A stretch of 64,000 nt of DNA from Novosphingobium fluoreni (GTDB taxonomy: Bacteria > Pseudomonadota > Alphaproteobacteria > Sphingomonadales > Sphingomonadaceae), in NCBI RefSeq assembly GCF_014196615.1, contig NZ_JACIDY010000003.1:310001-374000 (forward strand). Reading direction: 5' to 3'. Shown here one piece after another: positions 37,309 to 46,285 of the stretch (positions are counted from its first letter, which is position 1; each line of letters begins with the position of its first letter). A program made the position numbers and the translations under genes. Under the pieces are notes generated by a model, which did not search any database, was not told where the DNA came from, and was given only the letters and a program-made list of their open reading frames with translations.

Positions 37309-37935
37309 ATGGGCCCCGGCGAATCATCGAGTGACATCCTGCTGCGCGCAGGGCTGCAGCGCGTGCCGTCTCAGCGGCTCGAACTGTTCATCAAGCGGGA
37401 CTTCCTCGATCCCCTGCATTGCGAGACGCTGATCGACCTGATCGAAGCGGAGCGGCGCCCCTCCACCATCGCCAACCACAACGGCGACGACAATTTCCGC
37501 ACCAGCGAAACGTGTGATCTCCACCATGATCATCCCGCCGTTGCGGAGCTGGATCGCAAGCTTGCCGAAATTTCCGGCATCGATCCGGTCTATGGTGAAC
37601 GCCTGCAGGGCCAGCGGTACGAAGTGGGCCAGGAGTTCAAGGCCCACACTGATTATTTCGAGCCCGATCACGCGGACTACCAGACCTATTGCAGCGTTTC
37701 AGGCCAGCGCACCTGGACCTTCATGATCTACCTGAACACGGTGGAGGCCGGGGGCGCCACGCGCTTCAAGGTGATCGACAAGATCATCCAGCCAGAGGTC
37801 GGCAAATTGCTCGCCTGGAACAATCGCCGGCCCGATGGCTCGCTCAACGCCGCCACGCTGCACCACGCGATGAAAGTGCGCAAAGGGCTGAAATACGTGA
37901 TCACTCGCTGGTATCGCGAGCGCCCCTGGGGCTGA
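37309..37935 (+). CDS. 2OG-Fe(II) oxygenase, prolyl 4-hydroxylase type
   Basis: This 208-residue protein is almost entirely a P4Hc domain. Ligands are H113-x-D115 (FKAHTDYFE), a His at 185/186 (LHHAMKV) and K195 (GLKYVITRWYRERPW). There is no signal peptide. The ATG at 37309 has AAGGA 8 bp upstream. It is a stand-alone gene convergent with sodC, about 22 kb from the oxygenase island, and is not close in sequence to those copies. Such proteins may hydroxylate prolines in translation or envelope proteins; no substrate is suggested by context. Confidence 0.82.
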   Translation: MGPGESSSDILLRAGLQRVPSQRLELFIKRDFLDPLHCETLIDLIEAERRPSTIANHNGDDNFRTSETCDLHHDHPAVAELDRKLAEISGIDPVYGERLQGQRYEVGQEFKAHTDYFEPDHADYQTYCSVSGQRTWTFMIYLNTVEAGGATRFKVIDKIIQPEVGKLLAWNNRRPDGSLNAATLHHAMKVRKGLKYVITRWYRERPWG

Positions 37936-37946
37936 CAACGCAAAGG

Positions 37947-37975
37947 GAGCGCCAGGCGCTTACGGCCAGGCGCTC
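37947..37975. terminator. Candidate hairpin between convergent oxygenase and sodC genes
   Basis: GAGCGCC (37947-37953) pairs with GGCGCTC (37969-37975), extended inward by three more pairs after one mismatch. There is no T-run, so its role as a terminator for either gene is inferred only from position. Confidence 0.4.
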
Positions 37976-37985
37976 ACCTTCGGGC

Positions 37986-38585
37986 TTACTTCTTGGGCGC
38001 GGCCACGACCGCGCAGGCGATCCGATCGCCCGCATCGCCCGAAGGCTGGGTCTTGTAGTCGTCAGGCTTGGCGTGGATCACCAGGGCCGACCCGTCCGCA
38101 TCGGCGAGCGACTTCGGCCCCGCCGCCAGCGTGACGCCGGTGTTCAGCAGTTCAGCCTTCAGCATGCCGTCCGCGCCGACGAAGGCGTTGGGCATGTCGC
38201 CACCGTGGGGACCACCCGCGACCATCAGACCGTGCTGCATCTTCCCGGCCGCGAAATGGGCACCTGCCGTCGTGAATTTCTGCGCGGCGTCGCACATGCC
38301 TTTCTCGTGGAAATGGAAGCCATGCTCTCCGGCAGGCAAGCCCTTGAGGTCGGTCTTCACCAGCACGCCCGTGGGGGTATCCTGCAGCATCACCATGCCC
38401 ATGCTCTTGCCGTCCGCGCCGATCACGTCCGCATGAACCATCGCGCCTTGCGCCATCGGCGCGCCGGGCTTGGCCATCTCATGCTTCATTGCCGAACCGT
38501 GCTTCATCGGCTTGGCCTGATCGGCCAGCGCGGGAACGGCCATGACGGCGGCGGCGGAACTTATCATCACAACGAAGCGGTTCAT
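37986..38585 (-). CDS. sodC: Periplasmic Cu/Zn superoxide dismutase
   Basis: This 199-residue enzyme has a signal peptide (1-21). Copper ligands sit in HGFHFHEKGMC (H91, H93), zinc and bridging ligands in AGAHF, MQHG and PHGGD (H110, H118, H127, D130), and a final His lies in VIHAKPDD; C98 and the Cys in DRIACAVV form the structural disulfide. The mature N-terminus (about 25-50) is unusually rich in Met, His and Lys (KPMKHGSAMKHEMAKPGAPM), a possible copper-acquisition tail. It dismutates superoxide in the periplasm. Confidence 0.95.
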   Translation of the reverse strand: MNRFVVMISSAAAVMAVPALADQAKPMKHGSAMKHEMAKPGAPMAQGAMVHADVIGADGKSMGMVMLQDTPTGVLVKTDLKGLPAGEHGFHFHEKGMCDAAQKFTTAGAHFAAGKMQHGLMVAGGPHGGDMPNAFVGADGMLKAELLNTGVTLAAGPKSLADADGSALVIHAKPDDYKTQPSGDAGDRIACAVVAAPKK

Positions 38586-38669
38586 CGAAACATCTCCCAC
38601 TAAGGCCCGGGTAAGGCAGCACTGAGCGCACAACGATGCGCCGGGCGAAGAGTTGCGCCCATTAGCCGC

Positions 38670-40136
38670 TCAGTTCCAGGAAAGCGGCCTCGCCACTTCC
38701 TCCAGCGGCTTGCCCTCGTTGTCGAGCCCGATCACCCATGCCACGATCGCCGCCCCGATCATCAGCGCCGCGCCGAAAGCATAGCCCAGCATCACCTGAT
38801 CGCGCGATCCGCTTTCGATCAGCAGGCCGAAGAACCACGGCGCCGCCACGCCGCCTATTCCGGTACCCAGCGCGTAAAAGATCGCGATCGCCAGCGCGCG
38901 GATTTCCAAGGGAAAGCTTTCGGCCACGGTGAGGTAGGAGGCGGATGCAGCGGCCGAGGCAAAGAAGAACGTGACGCTCCAGCACAGCGTCTGCGTGGTC
39001 GCATCCAGCAGCCCTGCGTGAAACGCGAACCCCGTCAGCAACAGCAGCACGCCTGACGCTGCATAGGTCAGCACGATCATCGGCCGCCGCCCGACGGTAT
39101 CGAAGAAACGGCCCAGCATCAGCGGTCCCAGCACGTTCCCGGCAGCGAACGGCAGGATATACCAACCGACCGCTGCCGAAGGCACGGCGTAGAAATCCGT
39201 CAGCATCATCGCGTAGGTAAAGAAGATCGCGTTATAGAAGAACGCCTGCGCGATCATCAGGCTCAGCCCGTAGATGGTGCGCTGCGGGTAGGTCTTCACC
39301 AAGGCCCGGAACACCTCCGACAGCGGCGTGGCGTGGCGGGTGGTCACGACAACGCGCGTATCGGGCACGGGCGTAAGCGCAAGACCCTCGGCGATGATGC
39401 GCTGCTCGAACCCGGAGACCACCTCGTCCGCCTCCGCCACGCGTCCGTGGATCGCCAACCAGCGCGGACTTTCGGGAATGAAGCGGCGCAACCAGATGAT
39501 TACGCAGCCGATCACCGCGCCGGCGAAAAACGTAAGCCGCCATCCCAGGTCGACACCGAAATGGCCCGTGTCCAGCAGCACCAGTGACAATCCTGCCGCC
39601 ATCGCCGCGCCCACCCAATAGCTGCCGTTGATGGCCAGGTCCGTCCAACCGCGCCGCCGCGCCGGGATCAGTTCCTGGATCGCCGAGTTGATCGCGCTGT
39701 ATTCGCCGCCGATACCCGCCCCGGTCAGGAACCGCAGCACCGCGAAGCTGGGCAGGTCCCAGGCGAAGGCGCTGCCCGCCGTGGCGACAAGGTAAAGCCC
39801 CAGCGTGACGCTGAACATGCGCTTTCGCCCCATGCGGTCGGTCAACCAACCGAACACCAATGCGCCCAGCACCGCGCCCGCCAGATAAGCGGAATTCGCC
39901 AGCCCCACTTGCGAGGCACTCAGCCCCAGGCTCTGCTCGCTGCGCAAAGCCCCCGCGATCGAGCCCGCCAGCGTCACCTCAAGGCCATCGAGAATCCAGG
40001 TAATGCCCAGCGCCACCACCACGAGCCAGTGGAAGCGGCTCCACGGCAACCGGTCCAACCGCGCCGGCAGTTGCGCTGCCAGACGATCGCTACGGACATC
40101 GGGCGATGACGAGTTCGGGGTAGCCGGTCCTTCCAT
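38670..40136 (-). CDS. MFS transporter, sugar/metabolite:H+ symporter type
   Basis: This 488-residue protein has twelve predicted transmembrane helices. MFS signatures are GWLTDRMGRKRMF after TM2 and RFFDTVGRRPMI in the second half; PESPRWLAIHGR closes the first half as in the sugar porter/aromatic acid families. No substrate can be named. ATG 40136 is preferred over the adjacent GTG 40139. It stands alone between sodC and the PilZ gene. Confidence 0.85.
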   Translation of the reverse strand: MEGPATPNSSSPDVRSDRLAAQLPARLDRLPWSRFHWLVVVALGITWILDGLEVTLAGSIAGALRSEQSLGLSASQVGLANSAYLAGAVLGALVFGWLTDRMGRKRMFSVTLGLYLVATAGSAFAWDLPSFAVLRFLTGAGIGGEYSAINSAIQELIPARRRGWTDLAINGSYWVGAAMAAGLSLVLLDTGHFGVDLGWRLTFFAGAVIGCVIIWLRRFIPESPRWLAIHGRVAEADEVVSGFEQRIIAEGLALTPVPDTRVVVTTRHATPLSEVFRALVKTYPQRTIYGLSLMIAQAFFYNAIFFTYAMMLTDFYAVPSAAVGWYILPFAAGNVLGPLMLGRFFDTVGRRPMIVLTYAASGVLLLLTGFAFHAGLLDATTQTLCWSVTFFFASAAASASYLTVAESFPLEIRALAIAIFYALGTGIGGVAAPWFFGLLIESGSRDQVMLGYAFGAALMIGAAIVAWVIGLDNEGKPLEEVARPLSWN

Positions 40137-40252
40137 CACGCCAGCCTAACCGCTTACCCCCTCGGTGCAACCCTGAGGGGGAATACGGGGGCTATCGGTC
40201 ACCCGCCGTTATGCACATGGTGAGACACTGCGCATGTCGAAGGGACATTGCC

Positions 40253-40570
40253 ATGATCGCGCCACAACTCGCCGCCCAACCGCCCCGCCCTGCATTGGCC
40301 GCCCCCAAGGCGACGGCTCCGATCCGTGTTCGCGTGGAACTGGGCGGCGTCGCCCCTTCGAACCAGGCCGTGGCGGACGTGTCGCTACAGGGGTGCAGCC
40401 TGGCGGTGAGCAACGACCTGCTGCGGCCAGGCAGCTTCGTCACCGTCTCGCTTCCGGGGGGCAAGCCGTTGGGTGCGCTGGTTCGCTGGTCTCATAACCA
40501 TCGCGCCGGCCTGGAATTCCTGCGTGGGCTCACACCGGACGAGCCGGAGTGGCTGGCGTTGATCGCCTGA
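40253..40570 (+). CDS. Small PilZ-like domain protein
   Basis: This 105-residue protein consists mainly of one PilZ-like beta barrel. The D-x-S-x-x-G element is seen in ADVSLQGCSLAV and is followed by SFVTVSLPGG and LVRWSHNHRAGLEFL. The upstream RxxxR motif that contacts cyclic di-GMP is not present (only RVRVEL), so nucleotide binding is doubtful. It ends just before a strong terminator shared with rpmE. Confidence 0.7.
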   Translation: MIAPQLAAQPPRPALAAPKATAPIRVRVELGGVAPSNQAVADVSLQGCSLAVSNDLLRPGSFVTVSLPGGKPLGALVRWSHNHRAGLEFLRGLTPDEPEWLALIA

Positions 40571-40594
40571 CCGGCGCGAGAAATGACCACAACG

Positions 40595-40629
40595 AAAAAG
40601 GGCGGCATCCTTGCGGAGCCGCCCTTTTT
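40595..40629. terminator. Bidirectional intrinsic terminator between pilZ-like gene and rpmE
   Basis: AAAAAGGGCGGC (40595-40606) pairs perfectly with GCCGCCCTTTTT (40618-40629). The A-run and T-run make it functional on both strands, ending the plus-strand PilZ gene and the minus-strand rpmE. Confidence 0.9.
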
Positions 40630-40649
40630 GTAGATCGGATCGGGGCCGA

Positions 40650-40877
40650 TCAGTTCTTCTTGAGGCTGAGCCCACCGAAGCGCTTGTTGAACTGCGCCAC
40701 GCGGCCACCGTCCTGCAACTGCGCCTTGCCGCCGGTCCATGCCGGGTGCGAGGTAGGATCGATGTCCAATACCAGTGTATCACCCTCTGCGCCCCAGGTG
40801 GAGCGGGTCTGGAAGGTGGAGCCATCGGTCATCTGAACCGTGATGGTGTGATAGTCGGGGTGGGTATCGGCCTTCAT
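40650..40877 (-). CDS. rpmE: 50S ribosomal protein L31
   Basis: This is a 75-residue protein beginning [19 protein letters not shown], typical of L31. The zinc-binding cysteines of the C+ form are absent, so this is the zinc-independent (C-) type. It has its own terminator on the 3' side and lies 134 bp downstream of fabZ. Confidence 0.96.
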   Translation of the reverse strand: MKADTHPDYHTITVQMTDGSTFQTRSTWGAEGDTLVLDIDPTSHPAWTGGKAQLQDGGRVAQFNKRFGGLSLKKN

Positions 40878-41011
40878 CGTGGTGAACTCTCTTCGCTGGG
40901 CCGGTTCCGACCGGCCTGAATTCGGAAAGGCGCGCCTCTAACGGCGAACCGCTGAAATTGCAAGAACAGGTTGGCATGGCGGACCGGATCGGCCCACGAT
41001 GTATTGGCCGT

Positions 41012-41461
41012 TCAACTGTCGGCGATCATCGCGGTGAAGTTGACCTCGCAGGTCACCTTGTCCTCGATGGAGGCCTTGCCCCAGAACTTGCACACCCGTG
41101 AACGCTTCTGCACGAAGCCGGCGCGCAGGATGAGCAACACGCCAGGCTCCACCGGCGCGCGGAACTTCGCCTCCTCAATCGCCATGAAGTACACCAGCTT
41201 GCCGGTGCCGGCGAGGCCGAGGTTCTCCACCGCCAGGATACCGGCCGCCTGTGCCAGCGCCTCGATCTGGAGGACACCGGGCATGATCGGGCGGCCGGGA
41301 AAGTGGCCCTGGAAGAAGTTCTCGTTGAAGCTCACCGCCTTGACTGCGTGGATTTCCTCCTCCGTCACCGACACCACGCGATCGACGAGCAGCATCGGAT
41401 AACGGTGCGGCAACGCCGACAGGATCTTGGCGTGATCGTACGTGGTTTCGGTGTCGGCCAT
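41012..41461 (-). CDS. fabZ: 3-hydroxyacyl-[ACP] dehydratase FabZ
   Basis: This 149-residue hot-dog-fold enzyme has the catalytic motif [20 protein letters not shown] with the conserved His and the Glu that follows. It dehydrates beta-hydroxyacyl-ACP in fatty acid elongation. In most Gram-negatives the gene lies between lpxD and lpxA; here ompH is directly upstream (19 bp) and lpxA is absent downstream. Confidence 0.97.
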   Translation of the reverse strand: MADTETTYDHAKILSALPHRYPMLLVDRVVSVTEEEIHAVKAVSFNENFFQGHFPGRPIMPGVLQIEALAQAAGILAVENLGLAGTGKLVYFMAIEEAKFRAPVEPGVLLILRAGFVQKRSRVCKFWGKASIEDKVTCEVNFTAMIADS

Positions 41462-41480
41462 GGCTTGCAACGCTACCCTA

Positions 41481-42170
41481 TCAACGGCCGGAAGGCTGGC
41501 TGGCCGCGGGAGCCGGAGCGGCTGCGGCCGGAGCAGCGGCCTGCCCCTGGGCTTGGCGTTGTTCACGCACTTCGCGCGGCAACCAACCGGCCGGCGGCAC
41601 CAGCTGCGCCGAAGGCAGCGCCGTGTTCAGCTCGGCCAGGATATCCTGGCTGAGGTTGTAGGCGTTGTTGTTGACCGCCAGGATCGCATCGGGGTTGAGG
41701 ACGATCGAGATCTTCTTCTTGGCCATCGCGCTCTTTACGGCCTGGTCCAGCCGATCCTGGATCTGCTCTTGCACATAAGCGCGCGACAGGGCGACGGGCT
41801 GGAGGATACGCTGGATTTCGGCCTGGCCGTTCTCCTGCACCTGCTGGATCGAAGCCGCCTGCTGCTCCAGCACGGCCTGGCCGACCTTGCCGCCTTGGCG
41901 ATCGGCGTTGAACTTGTCGGCCAGCGGCTTCAGCTGCGCGTTGATCGCGGTGCTGCGCGCGTTGGCCTGATCAAGCTGCGCCTTGTAGGTCGTCTGGCGC
42001 TGGGTCTCGGCGGCCTTGAATGCGTTCGAGTTGGCGATCACGGCGTCCAGGTTGGCGATGGCCAGGCCCGGGACGAGCGTACCGGCAGCCTGAGCCAGCG
42101 CAGGCTGAGCGATGCCGGCGGTCCCCAGCAACAGGCTCGCGATCACGGCGGACTTGAGAATGGTCTTCAT
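41481..42170 (-). CDS. Periplasmic OmpH/Skp-family outer-membrane protein chaperone
   Basis: This 229-residue protein has a signal peptide (1-26, ending PALAQ). The central part (about 40-165) is a long charged coiled coil ([40 protein letters not shown]), as in the Skp tentacles, and the C-terminal 30 residues are Ala/Pro/Gln-rich and disordered. It escorts nascent outer-membrane proteins to BamA, the gene whose stop codon overlaps its ATG by one base. Confidence 0.88.
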   Translation of the reverse strand: MKTILKSAVIASLLLGTAGIAQPALAQAAGTLVPGLAIANLDAVIANSNAFKAAETQRQTTYKAQLDQANARSTAINAQLKPLADKFNADRQGGKVGQAVLEQQAASIQQVQENGQAEIQRILQPVALSRAYVQEQIQDRLDQAVKSAMAKKKISIVLNPDAILAVNNNAYNLSQDILAELNTALPSAQLVPPAGWLPREVREQRQAQGQAAAPAAAAPAPAASQPSGR

Positions 42171-44995
42171 CAGAATTGCGTTCCCACGTTGAAGTTGAAG
42201 GGTTTTGTATCGTCGCCGTCCTGCTTCACCAGAACCTTGGAGAAGTTGATGCGGAAGGGACCGAAAGGAGAATTCCAGTTCACGCCGATACCGACAGAAA
42301 CACGCGGCTTCCAGGTATCGCCCAGGAAGACCTCGCGGAATGGGTTGATGGTTTGCCCAATGGGGGTCGATGAAACCGTGCAACCAGCCGCAGGTGCGGG
42401 AGCAGTCGTTCCAGTTCCGCTCACTACCGTAGAACCGGTAGGACACGTCTGCGTGAACTGCTGGTTCCCATTTTGATCGAGCGTGGGAATAGGAATTACC
42501 GAAGTGAAATCCGTGCGCTGACCTTCCAGGGGATTTCGAATACCCCATACCGAACCGGCATTGACAAAGATGGACGGCCGCAATCCCAGCTCGCGCGCGC
42601 CCGATCCCAACGGGATTTCGACCTCCGCCTTGAACAGATAATAGTACCGTCCACCAAGCGCGTCATCCGTCCATTCCCGGCGGCGTGCGGAAAGCGTGTC
42701 ACCAGCCGCAAGATTGACATTGCGGGTCAGCAGGTTGCCGTCCTTGTCGACATACGGCTTGCGCAGCACACGAGGACCGACGCCGCGGATGTCGAAGCCG
42801 CCAATCTGCGGCTCGCCGAGGTAGAAGCGATCGACAAGACGAATCTGGTCGTTGTTCAAAGACTTGATCGCGCCGCCCTCACCAGAGAGCGAGAAGATGA
42901 AGCCCTTGCCCAGGTTCTGGAAGCGAGAGGCATTCGCGCGGAGGCGGACGTACTTCACGTCGCCACCCAAACCAGCGACGTCGCCATTGATGGCTGCGGT
43001 GATACCACGCGTTGGCCGGACGCGGTTGTCCAGCGTGTCGTAGATCAGCGACAAGCCGGCGATCGAACTCAGGCGCTTGCCGATCGCGTCGCACAAGTAA
43101 CGTCCCGCCAGCAACGGATCGCAGGAGCGGGTCGGCGGTGTCAGGCGGTCCGAATAGAACTGGTTCTGGTCCAGCGACACGTCATCGTAGTTCAGCGTAT
43201 AGCTGGCGACGGCGGTCAGATATTCGGTCAGCGGCACGCCCGCGCGGACCTGGAAGCCGGTGGTGGCCTGCTTGTAGGTCGTGTTGCGGTTGGAGTTCAA
43301 ATAGTTGAAGCTGTTCAGGTCGCGGCGGTAGACGTTGACGCCCAGCGACACATTCTTGTCGAACACGTAAGGCTCGGTGAAGCTGGCTTCCACGCTCTTG
43401 GAGAAGCGCGAATAGCTGCCCGACAGGCCGACCGTCTGGCCACGTCCGCGGAAGTTGCGCTGGCGGATCGAGGCCTGGAAGATGAAGCTTTCAAGCGACG
43501 AGAAACCAGCCGAAAGCTGCAGTTCGCCGGTCGGCTTTTCCTCGACGTTGGCTTCCAGGATGATGCGATCGTCCGTGGCGCCGGGCTTCTGCTCGACCTC
43601 GAACTTTTCCTGGAAGTAGCCCAAGGATTTGATGCGGTTGGTGGAGCGCTTGACCTGCAGCGAGTTGAACGCGTCGCCTTCGGCCAGGCGGAACTCGCGG
43701 CGCACCACCTTGTCCTGCGTCAGCGTGTTGCCGTTGACATCGATCCGCTCGACATAGACGCGCGGCGCCTCGGCGATCACGAAAGTCAGACCCATGGTGA
43801 GGTCTTCCTTATTGCGATCGTACTGCGGCCGCACGTCGGCGAAGGCGTAGCCGAAGGCACCGGCGGTGTCGTTCAGCTGCTCGATCGTATCTTCGACCTG
43901 CTTCGCGTTGTACCAGTCGCCCTTCTTCATCGGCAGGCGCGCCGCCAGCTTCTCGCTGTCAAAATCGCGCAACTGGCTGTCGACCTTCACGTCGCCGAAC
44001 TTGTAGCGCTGGCCTTCCTCCACCACGTAAGTGATGATGAAGTCCTTCTTGTCCGGCGTCAGCTCGGCCACGGCGGAGACGACGCGGAAATCGGCATAGC
44101 CCTGTGTCAGGTAGAACTGGCGCAGCTTCTGCTGGTCGAACGCCATGCGATCGGGGTCGTAGCTGGTGGTGGAGCTGAAGACCTTGGTGATGCCGCCGCT
44201 GGTCTTGGTCACCATCTCGCCGCGAAGCTCCTTGTCGGAGAACTTCTCGTTGCCGATGATGTTGATCTGGCGGACCTTGGACTTGTCGCCCTCGGTGATC
44301 TCGAACACGATGTCGACGCGGTTCTGGTCGAGCATGACCATCTTGGGCTCGACCGTGGCGGCGTAGCGGCCCTGGCGCTTGTAAAGCTCAATGATGCGGG
44401 CGACGTCGGCGCGCACCTTCGATCGCGTGAAGATCTGGCGCGGGGCGACCTTGATCTCCGGCAGGATCTTCTCGTCCTTGATGCGCTTGTTGCCTTCAAG
44501 GATGATACGGTTGACGACCGGGTTTTCCTTCACCTGGATCGTCACGATGCCGTTGTCCTGCGTCACCTGGACGTCGGAGAACAGCTCGGTTTCATAGAGG
44601 TCCTTGAGAGCCTGGTCCGCCGCGGCGGGCGTATAGGGCTGGCCGGCGCGCAGCTTGACGTAGGACAGAACCGTCACCGGCTCCAGGCGCTCGGCCCCCA
44701 GGACGCGGATGGTCTGGATTGCCGGGCCCTGCTCTGCGGGTGCCGCCGCTGGCGCAGCGGGCTGTGCCGCAGGGCGTGCCGCAGCACGTGAACCCGCGGG
44801 GGCGCGGCGCGGCGTGCGGGCCGGAGCAGGTGCTGGCGTCGATGCCGCGGCGGGCGCTTCAGACGCTGCCGGTGTCGCGTCCTGCGCAAAGGCATCGGTT
44901 GTCACGCCGGTCAGGCCGGTGGTTCCCAGCAATGCGACCGCCAGACGCGAGGCGCGGCGAACCTTGTCGCTGCGAACCATTTCCCATCCCATCAT
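42170..44995 (-). CDS. bamA: Outer-membrane protein assembly factor BamA
   Basis: The product is about 941 residues: signal peptide (ending AFAQD), an unusually long Ala/Pro-rich spacer (about 35-90, PAPAPARTPRRAPAGSRAAA), five POTRA domains and a 16-strand Omp85 barrel with the conserved VRGF/Y-like lid-lock region (GGFDIRGVGPRV) and C-terminal Phe (FNVGTQF). It inserts beta-barrel proteins, including the two TonB receptors in this window, into the outer membrane. Start choice is uncertain: ATG codons at 44995, 44992 and 44980 all precede the signal sequence and have GGGA upstream. It lies between rseP and ompH. Confidence 0.95.
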   Translation of the reverse strand: MMGWEMVRSDKVRRASRLAVALLGTTGLTGVTTDAFAQDATPAASEAPAAASTPAPAPARTPRRAPAGSRAAARPAAQPAAPAAAPAEQGPAIQTIRVLGAERLEPVTVLSYVKLRAGQPYTPAAADQALKDLYETELFSDVQVTQDNGIVTIQVKENPVVNRIILEGNKRIKDEKILPEIKVAPRQIFTRSKVRADVARIIELYKRQGRYAATVEPKMVMLDQNRVDIVFEITEGDKSKVRQINIIGNEKFSDKELRGEMVTKTSGGITKVFSSTTSYDPDRMAFDQQKLRQFYLTQGYADFRVVSAVAELTPDKKDFIITYVVEEGQRYKFGDVKVDSQLRDFDSEKLAARLPMKKGDWYNAKQVEDTIEQLNDTAGAFGYAFADVRPQYDRNKEDLTMGLTFVIAEAPRVYVERIDVNGNTLTQDKVVRREFRLAEGDAFNSLQVKRSTNRIKSLGYFQEKFEVEQKPGATDDRIILEANVEEKPTGELQLSAGFSSLESFIFQASIRQRNFRGRGQTVGLSGSYSRFSKSVEASFTEPYVFDKNVSLGVNVYRRDLNSFNYLNSNRNTTYKQATTGFQVRAGVPLTEYLTAVASYTLNYDDVSLDQNQFYSDRLTPPTRSCDPLLAGRYLCDAIGKRLSSIAGLSLIYDTLDNRVRPTRGITAAINGDVAGLGGDVKYVRLRANASRFQNLGKGFIFSLSGEGGAIKSLNNDQIRLVDRFYLGEPQIGGFDIRGVGPRVLRKPYVDKDGNLLTRNVNLAAGDTLSARRREWTDDALGGRYYYLFKAEVEIPLGSGARELGLRPSIFVNAGSVWGIRNPLEGQRTDFTSVIPIPTLDQNGNQQFTQTCPTGSTVVSGTGTTAPAPAAGCTVSSTPIGQTINPFREVFLGDTWKPRVSVGIGVNWNSPFGPFRINFSKVLVKQDGDDTKPFNFNVGTQF

Positions 44996-45169
44996 CAACG
45001 CAAATCCCGCAAAGCGCCCGCGCGCAAAAGGTCGATATTCAAATCCAGGCCGAGTTCCGCGCATAGGAGCGGAAACGTACCATACACATTCGCCGCCTCT
45101 GCCCGATGGACGAATGTCGATCAAGCAGCCATTCCGGCGAGAAATCCCTATCGATGGAAAAAGCCGGTC

Positions 45170-46285
45170 CTATCCCCGGAAAATCGGCAACGAGATGACA
45201 TCATTGAAAGTGACGATCAGCATCAGCGTCAGCACCAGCGCAATACCGGTGCGCACCGCCCATTCCTGACTCCGCAAATCCAGCGGTTTGCGACGAACCG
45301 CTTCCGCCGCGTAGAAGGCCAGATGGCCCCCGTCGAGGCCCGGAATTGGCAGGATGTTGATGAATGCCAAGTTAATCGAAATCAGCGCCGCGAAGTACAC
45401 GAAGGGCAGCCAGCCCAGGCTCAATTGCTCGCCCGAATACTTCGCGATCTTGATCGGGCCGCCGAGCTCCTTGACCGAGCGTTCGCCCGTAAAGATCTGG
45501 CCGATCCCTGTCACCATCATGCGCACGATGCCGTAGCTTTGCTCGAAGCCCAGCTTCACGGCCTCGATCGGGCCAACGGACACCAGCTTGCCAGCGCCGC
45601 CGGCAATGCCGATCCGGCCGACCCGCGCCTCGTTGCCGAAGCGGTCTTTCTCCACGGTGCTGCCAATCGGAACCGACAGGATCAACGTCTGCTCTCCACG
45701 CTTCACCGCGATCGGCACAATGCGGCCCGGATAGGGAACGACGTATTGCGGGATCTCGTTGAAGCTGCTGATCTTTTCGCCGCCGATGGCAACGATCCGA
45801 TCGCCCACCTGCATACCGGCGGCCTGCGCCACCGAGCCGGGCGCAAAATCCTGTACCACGGGCGTGGCCTCGATCCGACCATAGGCCAGGTTGAAGGCGG
45901 CAAAGATCGCGACCGCGCAGATGAGGTTGGTCAGCGGTCCGGCCAGCACCACGAGCGCCCGCTGCCACAATGGCTTGGCGTGGAAGGTCTGGGCGCGCTC
46001 CTGCGGGGTCAGCCCGTCCTGCTCCGGCGCGGGCGCGCTGGCGGGGTTCATGTCCCCCGCGAACTGGACGTAGCCGCCCAGGGGCAGCGCCGACAGCTTC
46101 CAGCGAGTGCCGCGCTTGTCGGTGAAACCGGCCAGCTCCTTGCCGAACCCGACCGAGAACGCCTCCGCCTTGATCCCGAAGAACCGGCCGACGAGGTAGT
46201 GGCCCAGTTCATGGATCACCACGAGCGGACCCAGGACCAAGACGAAGCCTAGGACCATCGTTAGCAAAGAGGGTGACCCGATCAT
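45170..46285 (-). CDS. rseP: RIP zinc metalloprotease RseP
   Basis: This 371-residue site-2 protease has the catalytic HELGH (about residues 25-29, VVIHELGHYLVGRFFG), a periplasmic PDZ domain (about 120-200; AGMQVGDRIVAIGG) and a second membrane motif with NILPIPGLDGGHL supplying the catalytic Asp. It cleaves membrane-embedded anti-sigma factors in envelope stress signalling. Its ATG overlaps the dxr stop (ATGA). Confidence 0.96.
   Translation of the reverse strand: MIGSPSLLTMVLGFVLVLGPLVVIHELGHYLVGRFFGIKAEAFSVGFGKELAGFTDKRGTRWKLSALPLGGYVQFAGDMNPASAPAPEQDGLTPQERAQTFHAKPLWQRALVVLAGPLTNLICAVAIFAAFNLAYGRIEATPVVQDFAPGSVAQAAGMQVGDRIVAIGGEKISSFNEIPQYVVPYPGRIVPIAVKRGEQTLILSVPIGSTVEKDRFGNEARVGRIGIAGGAGKLVSVGPIEAVKLGFEQSYGIVRMMVTGIGQIFTGERSVKELGGPIKIAKYSGEQLSLGWLPFVYFAALISINLAFINILPIPGLDGGHLAFYAAEAVRRKPLDLRSQEWAVRTGIALVLTLMLIVTFNDVISLPIFRG

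Noticed and set aside
42473..44791. 772-codon frame antisense to bamA
   Set aside because: Shadow of a GC-rich coding strand, with no recognisable domain.
44996..45124. Upstream extension of BamA
   Set aside because: It would place residues before the signal peptide and has no homologous start.
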